Positions 42,701 through 50,900 of a DNA stretch of 64,000 nucleotides are shown in pieces (position 1 is the stretch's first letter; each line of letters starts with the position of its first letter). Below the pieces are notes generated by a model. It saw only the letters and a list, made by a program, of their open reading frames with translations. It made no database searches and was not told the origin of the DNA. A program made the position numbers and the translations under genes. The DNA comes from Bradyrhizobium sp. AZCC 1693 (lineage in GTDB: Bacteria > Pseudomonadota > Alphaproteobacteria > Rhizobiales > Xanthobacteraceae), in NCBI RefSeq assembly GCF_036924745.1, contig NZ_JAZHSD010000001.1:62001-126000 (forward strand). Reading direction: 5' to 3'.

Positions 42701-43785
42701 TGCACGATCCCGCAAACTTTGCGTCGACCTACGCGGGCTGGGATTTCTCCACCGTCTGGTCAGCCCCGAGCGCCGGCTACTATCCGCAGCTTTATGGCGT
42801 CAACTACGTGCTGCGGGTCGACCCGGCCAATGCGTCGCGGGTCTATGGTGAAGCCAACCCGGCGTTCGCCTATTCAATCTATGGCTTTCATGCCGGCGAT
42901 ACGGCGGGGATCGTCACCGGCCTCTCGGTATCGACGGCGGCGACGGCGACATCGAATGTCGGCACCTACGCGATCAGCGCAAGCGGCGGCAGTGCCGTCA
43001 GCGTCTCCGGGCAGGCCTATCGCTTTATCGATGCACCCGGCACGTTGACCGTCACGCCGCGCTCGATCACCGTCACGGCCGATGCCGCGAGCCGCGCCTA
43101 TGGCAATGCCAATCCGGCGCTGACCTACCAAGTCGGCGGCTCGGGCCTGGTCAATGGCGATACGCTGTCGGGCGCGCTGGCGACGTCGGCGACGGCAGCC
43201 AGCAATGTCGGCGTCTATGGCATCACGCAGGGCACGCTGGCGGCTTCGATCAACTACACGGTGTCTTCATTTACCGGCGCCAATCTCAGCGTCACGCCGC
43301 GGGCGATCACGGTGACGGCCGATGCGAAGAGCCGCGCCTATGGCGACGTCAATCCAGCGCTGACCTATCAGGTCGGTGGCTCGGGGCTGGCCAATGGCGA
43401 CACCCTGTCGGGCGCGCTGGCAACGTCGGCGACCGCAGCCAGCAATGCCGGTATCTACGGGATCACGCAAGGAACGCTCGCGGCCTCATCGAATTATGCC
43501 TTCATCTATGTTGGAGCGAATCTCACGATTACACCGGCGGCCCCTCGAGTGCCGACCGAAATGCCCGGATCCTCCGTGAAGTCGTCAGTGCCGGTGCGCG
43601 CGCCACAGCCGTCCGAGCGGACGCTCGAGTCCGAAAGTATCGGTGAATCATCTCCCGCAATCATCTGCAAATCCGAGCAATGCCTCAAGCTTCCTCATCC
43701 CGACAACCGGCGAATTGGCACCCGGGCCAGATTCGTCGACAAGATGACCGATCGCAATCGGCTGCCGGCCTCTCTCGACAATTGA
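39010..43785 (+). CDS. TpsA exoprotein with filamentous hemagglutinin N-terminal domain and MBG repeats
   Basis: 1591 aa from ATG 39010, the position conserved in the paralogue. Extended signal peptide (about 1-44, ending QPSMA). TPS secretion domain about 45-300 with the hallmark VYLVNPAGVVVGPTG (NPxG motif). Then beta-helix repeats, GLUG motifs (GGLVGYNGxSITQSYATG type, about 690-1240), and three MBG/YDG units (about 1265-1505). The C-terminal tail has CKSEQCLKLPHPDNRRIG and ends RNRLPASLDN. It is presumably exported by the Sec system and then by the TpsB at 52341 to the cell surface, as an adhesin. Compared with its paralogue it lacks the long MBG array. Confidence 0.9.
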   Translation: MVVRLIVSSTSAPSSSRTRNFRASVSLIALLCGLGCAQPSMAQSLPTGGTVVSGSVAIGSTSPTGLTVTQSSATGIVNWSSFSVGQGHQVQFNNGSGATLNRVTGNVPSSINGLVSATGSVYLVNPAGVVVGPTGVIKTGGSFVASTLDVKDAEFRAGGSLTFSGNSNASVVNLGKIGSSKGDVVLIARQVRNDGSLTARNGTAAMASGSEVVLSDGSLGNGKVLVRRPAQDGEIRNSGAIRAAEVELRANGGNIYALAGNTGNNISATGIVNKGGRIFLTAQGGSVTVTQKIVARRRLADVAPASRQAGTRGSSSGGDIVVSGDTVTVGGTIAAKGNGGAGGTVVVTGTDVTLTSNARIDASGTSGGTVLIGGDRAGGSDAALKFLPQTIANAQSTTLEAGATITADGTSGAGGNVVVWSDGTTSFAGAISTQGLRGGFIETSGHTLNFTGGSINAGRGGAWLLDPIDLTIDATLAGTIATALNAGSNVTQQTSATGSGGNGDITVASGINWSTSATLTLSAYRHIAVNSNITSTGGGGVVLRADNAGTGTGTVTFGGGQISTAGTVSIFYNPTGSNSTVNAAKYKAPTQTSFSANVTGGATLQTYMLVNTVYDLQNMKNNLAGTYALGRDIDASATASWNGGAGFAPVGTYSYYSTDFTGTFDGQGQTISNLVINRPASQFVGLFGSTEFSATVRNLGLLNVSITGQAAVGGVVGQNMGTITGVYTSGSVTATDSGAGGIVGYNYGSLSNVYSASAVSAPVDYAGGIAGVSVGDISRAYATGPVSGGSYVGGLVGYLGTTVTQSYATGHVSGTSNVGGLVGYNGDSITQSYWDSHTTGQTAGIGSGEAAISLTEVTSDPAQSAAANYAFKQSAYSDFDFTSGNRSTGWFSIDGRTRPFGQWEYSTNIANAHQLQLIAMNLGASYKLASDIDFSSGLAVGGKHPGMWSSSGFSPIGNSSTQFTGGFDGQGHAIRNLAINLPSTAYVGLFGAIGVGGSASNLSLQNATVTGLGYVGGLTGFNNGSISNVSISGAIAGSLRIGGLVGQNNSGKSINNASASGTVTVSGVGYAGGLVGVNLGSISGSFATVAVSGSGSATAPFGGLVGWNNGAAAIIQNSYATGSVSSGTGSTRTGGLVGQNNGKVLDSYATGAVSGGTQGTGGLVGYNASGATIARTYAVGTVNASALVGGLVGSNASSIAQSYWDTTTSGRSVGVGAGNAAGATGLTTSQMHDPANFASTYAGWDFSTVWSAPSAGYYPQLYGVNYVLRVDPANASRVYGEANPAFAYSIYGFHAGDTAGIVTGLSVSTAATATSNVGTYAISASGGSAVSVSGQAYRFIDAPGTLTVTPRSITVTADAASRAYGNANPALTYQVGGSGLVNGDTLSGALATSATAASNVGVYGITQGTLAASINYTVSSFTGANLSVTPRAITVTADAKSRAYGDVNPALTYQVGGSGLANGDTLSGALATSATAASNAGIYGITQGTLAASSNYAFIYVGANLTITPAAPRVPTEMPGSSVKSSVPVRAPQPSERTLESESIGESSPAIICKSEQCLKLPHPDNRRIGTRARFVDKMTDRNRLPASLDN

Positions 43786-44198
43786 TCTTGATCGCATGAG
43801 CCACGGCCGTCGTGCGCGGCCGTCTGCGCGAAACTTCGGCGTCGTCCTCGACTTGTTTTCCTTTGCCGGCGACACCTGCCGTTTCTTTCAGGGAAGCGGC
43901 AGCACAGATTCACCTGCTTCGATGCGCGCATCGGATGTCCAAGCCGTATCGCAAGAGCGATCGCGTCGGATAGGCGATCTCGACAGCACCGTGCGCTTTT
44001 GCGGCATCACGTACTGCGCGCGATGCCCGACGTCCGCCGTCACTGGCTATCATTCGCAATTTTCCGAAAAATTGCGAATATTAGTTGGAACATCCTTAGA
44101 TAGTCTCGTGGAACTTTGCCGCGCGTGCATCGAACCATTGCAAGTCCGACAAAGAATTTGTGGAGGCGGGAAGTTCGTCGTGCCGAGATCTGTAGCGG
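43786..44198. other. Intergenic region between the two TpsA genes, with upstream duplication
   Basis: 413 bp. The left part has a GC-rich dyad (ACGGCCG ... CGGCCGT near 43803) without a T run. From 43932 it is homologous to the region upstream of the first TpsA gene. There is no intact gene. A separate promoter for the second TpsA is likely because the duplicated upstream region was kept. Confidence 0.6.
43932..43973 (+). pseudogene. Relic of the small membrane protein ORF
   Basis: 13 codons plus stop (RMSKPYRKSDRVG) match the C-terminus of the 49-aa ORF at 38655-38804 in the same frame. The membrane helix and start are missing. It marks the left limit of the duplicated segment. Confidence 0.5.
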
Positions 44199-44958
44199 AT
44201 GGTGGTTCGATTGATCGTCTCATCCACGTCGAGTCTTTTATCGGCCAGGGAGCTTCGAGCCTCCGTCAGCCTGATTGTGCTTTTGTGCGGCCTGGGTTGC
44301 GCGCAGCCGTCGATGGCGCAATCGCTGCCGACCGGCGGAACGGTGGTCAGCGGAAGCGTTGCAATCGGTTCGACGTCGCCGACCGGTCTTACGGTCACCC
44401 AATCGAGCGCCACCGGCATCGTCAACTGGTCGAGCTTTTCGGTCGGGCAGGGCCACCAGGTCCAGTTCAATAACGGTAGCGGCGCGACACTCAACCGCGT
44501 GACCGGCAACGTGCCGTCGTCGATCAACGGCGTCCTGTCGGCGACCGGCTCGGTCTACCTCGTCAATCCGTCGGGCGTCGTCGTCGGACCGACCGGCGTG
44601 ATCAAGACCGGCGGCAGCTTCGTGGCCTCGACACTGGACGTCAAGGATGCGGAGTTCCGCGCCGGAGGATCGCTGACTTTCAGCGGCAACAGCAACGCCT
44701 CGGTGGTGAATCTCGGCAAGATCGGCTCGTCGAAGGGCGACGTCGTCCTGATCGCGCGTCAGGTTCGTAACGACGGCTCGCTGACGGCGCGCAACGGCAC
44801 CGCCGCGATGGCCTCCGGCAGCGAGGTGGTGCTGAGCGACGGTTCGCTCGGCAATGGCAAGGTGCTGGTGCGGCGTCCGGCGCAGGATGGCGAGATCCGC
44901 AACAGCGGCGCAATCCGCGCGGCGGAAGTGGAATTGCGCGCCAATGGCGGCAACATCT
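43932..44958. repeat. Long duplicated segment, copy 2 (tpsA2 upstream and 5' end)
   Basis: Counterpart of 38763-39775. The non-coding part is clearly more diverged than the following coding part, which is nearly identical. The shared landmark CATCCTTAGAT lies about 130 bp before each start codon. Confidence 0.85.
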
Positions 44959-47900
44959 ATGCGCTTGCCGGCAACGCCGGGCGGGCCATTACGGCAACAG
45001 GCGTCGCCAGCAAGGGCGGACGAATTTTTCTCACGGCCGAGGGCGGTTCGGTCAACGTGACGCAGAAAGTCGTGGCGCGGCGTATTCAGGCGGACGTTGC
45101 GCCCGCGCCGATGCGTGCAGGCGTCTCCGGGCGGCGCTCGTTCACCGGCGGCGACGTCGTCGTCAGCGGCGACAAGGTCGTGGTCGGCGGCACGATCGAG
45201 GCGAAGGGCAACGGCGGCGCAGGCGGCACCATCGTGGTGACGGGCACGGACGTCACCCTGACTTCGGGCGCTACCCTCGACGCCAGCGGGACATCGGGCG
45301 GCACCGTGCTGATCGGCGGCGACCGCGCCGGCGGATCGGACGCCGCGCTGAAGTTTCTACCGCAGACCATCGCCAATGCGCAGAGCACGACGATCGAGGC
45401 CGGCGCGACGATCACGGCAGACGGCGCATCGGGCGCGGGCGGCAATGTGGTGGTGTGGTCGGACGGCACGACGTCGTTTGGCGGTACGATCAGCGCCACC
45501 GGACTGCGCGGCGGCTTCATCGAGACCTCGGGGCATACGTTCGATTTCGCGGGCGGCAGCGTCAATGCCGGCCCCGGCGGCACCTGGCTGCTCGATCCGG
45601 TGGACCTCACGATCAATTCAACGCTCGCCGGCACCATCGCGACCGCGCTCAATGGGGGCAGCGACGTCACCCAGCAGACGAGCGCGTCCGGGACCGGCGG
45701 CAACGGCGACATCACGGTGGCCAGCGGAATCAACTGGTCGACCAGCGCGACGCTGACGCTGAGCGCCTATCGCAACATCGCGGTCAATGCCAACATCACG
45801 AGCACCGGCGGCGGCGGTGTCGTGCTGCGCGCCGACAATGTCGGCACCGGCACTGGCACCGTGACGTTCGGCGGCGGCCAGGTGTCGACCGCGGGAACGG
45901 TCTCGATCTTCTACAACCCGACCGGCAGCAGCTCGACCGTCAACACCACCAAATATACAGCGCCGACGCAGACGACTTTCAGCGGCAACGTCACCGGCGG
46001 CGCCACGCTGAAGACATACATGCTGGTCAACACCATCTATGACCTGCAGAATATGAACAACAACAAGGCCGGCACCTATGCGCTCAGCCGCGACATCGAT
46101 GCCGGCGTCACGTCCACCTGGAACAGCGGGGCCGGGTTCCAGCAGATCGGGGCCGGCAACAGCTTCACCGGAAACCTGGACGGCCAGGGCCACACGATCT
46201 CGGGCCTCTTCATCAATCGTCCGTCAGACCAAAACGTCGGGCTGATCAGCTATCTCGCCGCCGGCGGCACGGTAAGCAACGTTGGCGTCATCGGTGCAAC
46301 CATCACCGGGGGAACTTCCGTCGGCGCGATCGTCGGCAACAACTACGGGACGGTCAGCAATGTCTACTCGAGCGGATCGGTCACCGCCATCAGCGCCGGC
46401 GCCGGCGGCCTCGTCGGCTATAACTTTCAGATCTTGTCGAATGGCTATTCGAACAGCAGCGTGAGCGGACCGCTCTATGTTGGCGGCGCCGTCGGGCTGA
46501 ACAATATCGCTGCCGGTCCTACCGCCGGCTCGATGTCGCAGGTCCATGCGACCGGCGCCGTGACCGGCACAGGCGGCAGCCCGAGCGCTGTCGGCGGGCT
46601 GGTCGGCTACAACGGCAACTCCATCACGCAATCGTACTGGGATAGTTACACGACGGGGCAGGCGTCCGGCGTCGGCTCCGGCGGTTCAGCCGGCGTGACT
46701 GCAGTGACCAGCGACCCCGCGCAGTCCGCAGCGGCCAACTACGCCTTCAAGCAGAGCGCCTATAGCAGCTTCAGCTTTCCGGGAACAGGCACGACCGGCT
46801 GGTTCATGGTCGACGGCCAGACCCGGCCGTTCGGCCGCTGGGAATACCAGACCACCATCACCAACGCGCACCAATTGCAGTTGATGGCGATGAATCTCGG
46901 CGCGAGCTACACGCTGGCGGGCAACATCGACCTCGGCTCCAGCCTGACGGCCGTCGGCGGCAAATATCCTGGCATGTGGTCGTCGGCGGGCTTCGTCCCG
47001 ATCGGCAGCACCGCCACCAAATTCACCGGAGCGTTCAACGGCCTGGGGCACACTATTGCTAACCTGACCATCAATCGATTGACGACCGACGATGTCGGAC
47101 TGTTTGGATATGTTGGAACGGGCGTAACGGTGCAGGACGTCGGTCTGCTGGGCGCCGCAGTAACCGGCAGGAACGAGGTCGGCGCACTGGCCGGCAACAA
47201 CGCCGGCACCATCACGCGGTCCTACGCGACAGGCGTGGTGAACGGCACCGGCAATGATGTCGGCGGGCTGGTCGGGAAAAACGTTGGTACGGGCAGCAAC
47301 ATCACGCAATCCTATGCCAGCGTGACGGTCGGCACTCCCAATTTTTATGTCGGTGGACTTGTCGGCTACAATGATGGCGCGATCACGCAGGCTTACGCCG
47401 TCGGCGCCGTCAACGGCAAGGCCGCCGGAGGTCTTGCCGGCAACAATAGCGGCACCATCACCCAGGCTTACGCCGCCGGGGCGGTGAGCGGCTCTACCCT
47501 CGGCGGGCTGGTCGGCAATAATGGTGGCACGATCACCCAATCCTATTTTGACACGGTGACGACAGGCCAGAACGCCGCCATCGGAAACGGAAGCGTCAAC
47601 GGCGGGATCGGCCTGACCACCAGCCAGATGCAGAATCCTGCCAACTACGCGACCACATACGCCGGCTGGGACTTCGCCCTCGTGTGGTCGGCGCCGAGCG
47701 TCGGCTATTATCCGCAGCTCTACGGCGTCAATTATGTCCTGCGCGTCGACCCCGCCAATGCGTCGCGGGTCTACGGCGACGCCAACCCGGCTCTCACCTA
47801 TACGGTCTACGGCCTGCACACGGGCGACACATCAGCCATTCTCTCCGGCCTCTCGCTGTCAACGGCGGCGACGACGACGTCCAATGTCGGCAGCTATGCG

Positions 47901-50900
47901 ATCACAGCGGGCGGCAGCGTCATCAGCGCCGCCGGGCAGGCCTATCGCCTGATCCAAACGCCTGCCGCGCTGACGGTTACGCCGCGCGCCATCACGGTGA
48001 CGGCCGACGCGAAGAGCCGCACCTACGGCGATACTAATCCGGCGTTGACCTATCAGGTCGGCGGCTCGGGCCTGGTCAATGGCGACACGCTGTCGGGCGC
48101 GCTGGCGACATCGGCGACGACAGCCAGCAACGTTGGCACCTACGGCATCACGCAGGGTACGCTCGCGGCCTCGAGCAACTACACACTGTCTTCGTTTACA
48201 GGCGCCAATCTCACGGTCACGCGGCGCGCGATCACGGTAACAGCCGATGCGAAGAGCCGGGCCTATGGCGATGCCAATCCGGCGCTGACCTATCAGGTCG
48301 GCGGCTCCGGGCTGGTCAACGGCGATACGCTGTGGGGTGCGCTGGCGACGTCAGCGACGACAGCCAGCAATGTAGGCACCTACGGCATCACGCAAGGCAC
48401 GCTCGCCGCATCGAGCAACTACACACTATCTTCATTTACGGGCGCCAATCTCACCGTCACCCAGCGGGCGATCACGGTGACGGCCGATGCCAAGAGCCGG
48501 GCCTATGGCGATGCCAACCCGGCGCTGACCTATCAGGTCGGCGGCGCGGGCCTGGCCAATGGCGAGACCCTGTCGGGTGCGCTGGCGACATCGGCGACGA
48601 CAGCCAGCAACGTTGGCATCTACGGGATCGGACAAGGGACGCTGGCGGCCTCGGGCAATTACGCGCTGAACTATACGAGCAACAACCTCACCGTCACCCA
48701 GCGGGCGATCACCGTGACGGCCGACGCCAAGAGCCGCGCCTATGGCGATGCCAATCCAGCGCTGACCTATCAGGTCGGCGGTTCGGGCCTGGTCAATGGC
48801 GATACATTGTCGGGCGCGCTGGCGACATCGGCAACAATTTCGAGCAATGTCGGCCTCTACGGCATCACGCAAGGCAGCCTTGCGGCTTCGGGCAACTATG
48901 CGCTGAACTATACGAGCAGCAACCTCACCGTCACCCAGCGCGCCATCACGGTGACGGCCGATGCCAAGAGCCGTGCCTATGGCGATGCCAATCCGGCGCT
49001 GACCTATCAGGTCGGCGGCGCGGGCCTGGCCAATGGCGATACGCTGTCGGGCGCGCTGGTGACGTCGGCGACAGCAGCCAGCAATGTCGGCACCTACGGC
49101 ATCACGCAAGGCAGCCTTGCGGCTTCGGGCAACTATGCGCTGAACTATGCGAGCAACAACCTCACCGTCACTCAGCGGGCAATCACCGTGACGGCCGACG
49201 CCAAGAGCCGCGCCTATGGCGATGCCAATCCGGCGCTGACCTATCAGGTCGGCGGCGCGGGCCTGGCCAATGGCGACACGCTGTCGGGTGCGCTGGCGAC
49301 GTCGGCGACGACAGCCAGCAACGTTGGCCTCTACGGCATCACGCAAGGCAGCCTCGCGGCTTCGGGCAACTATGCGCTGAACTATACGAGCAGCAACCTC
49401 ACCGTCACCCAGCGGGCGATCACCGTGACGGCCGATGCCAAGAGCCGTGCCTATGGCGATGCCAATCCAGCGCTGACCTATCAGGTCGGCGACGCGGGCC
49501 TGGCCAATGGCGACACGCTGTCGGGTGCGCTGGTGACGTCGGCGACAGCAGCCAGCAATGTCGGCACCTACGGCATCGGACAGGGAACGCTGGCGGCCTC
49601 GGGCAATTATGCGCTGAACTATGCGAGCAGCAACCTCACCGTCACCCAGCGCGCCATCACGGTGACGGCCGATGCCAAGAGCCGCGCCTATGGCGATGCC
49701 AATCCGGCGCTGACCTATCAGGTCGGCGGCGCGGGCCTGGCCAATGGCGACACGCTGTCGGGCGCGCTGGCGACGTCGGCGACAGCAGCCAGCAATGTCG
49801 GCCTCTACGGCATCACGCAAGGCAGCCTCGCGGCTTCGGGCAACTATGCGCTGAACTATACGAGCAGCAACCTCACCGTCACCCAGCGGGCGATCACCGT
49901 GACGGCCGATGCCAAGAGCCGTGCCTATGGCGATGCCAATCCGGCGCTGACCTATCAGGTCGGCGGCTCCGGGCTCGTCAACGGCGATACGCTGTCGGGT
50001 GCGCTGGCGACGTCGGCGACGACAGCCAGCAACGTTGGCACCTACGGCATCACGCAGGGTACGCTCGCGGCCTCGAGCAACTACACACTGTCTTCGTTTA
50101 CAGGCGCCAATCTCACGGTCACGCGGCGCGCGATCACGGTAACAGCCGATGCGAAGAGCCGGGCCTATGGCGATGCCAATCCGGCGCTGACCTATCAGGT
50201 CGGCGGCGCGGGCCTGGTCAATGGCGACACGCTGTCGGGTGCGCTGGCGACATCGGCGACGACAGCCAGCAATGTCGGCACCTACGGCATCACGCAAGGC
50301 AGCCTCGCGGCCTCGGGCAATTACGCGCTGAACTATACGAGCAACAACCTCACCGTCACCCAGCGGGCGATCACGGTGACGGCCGATGCGAAGAGCCGGG
50401 CCTATGGCGATGCCAACCCGGCGCTGACCTATCAGGTCGGCGGCTCCGGGCTCGTCAATGGCGACACGCTGTCGGGCGCGCTGGCGACATCGGCGACGAC
50501 AGCCAGCGATGCCGGCACCTACGGGATCACGCAAGGCAGCCTTGCGGCCTCGGGCAATTACGCGCTGAACTATACGAGCAACAACCTCACCGTCACCCAG
50601 CGCGCGATCACGGTGACGGCCGACGCCAAGAGCCGCACCTACGGCGATACTAATCCGGCGCTGACCTATCAGGTCGGCGGCTCCGGGCTCGTCAATGGCG
50701 ATACGCTGTCGGGTGCGCTGGCGACGTCGGCGACGACAGCCAGCAATGTAGGCACCTACGGGATCGGACAGGGGACGCTGGCGGCCTCGGGCAACTATGC
50801 GCTGAATTATACGAGCAACAACCTCACCGTCACCCAGCGCGCGCTCACCGTCACGGCCGATGCGAAGAGCCGTGCCTACGGCGACGCGAACCCGGCACTG

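Noticed and set aside
48332..50653. 773-codon open frame on the plus strand in another frame of the array
   Set aside because: Same cause. The TpsA frame has the domains, signal peptide and conserved tail.
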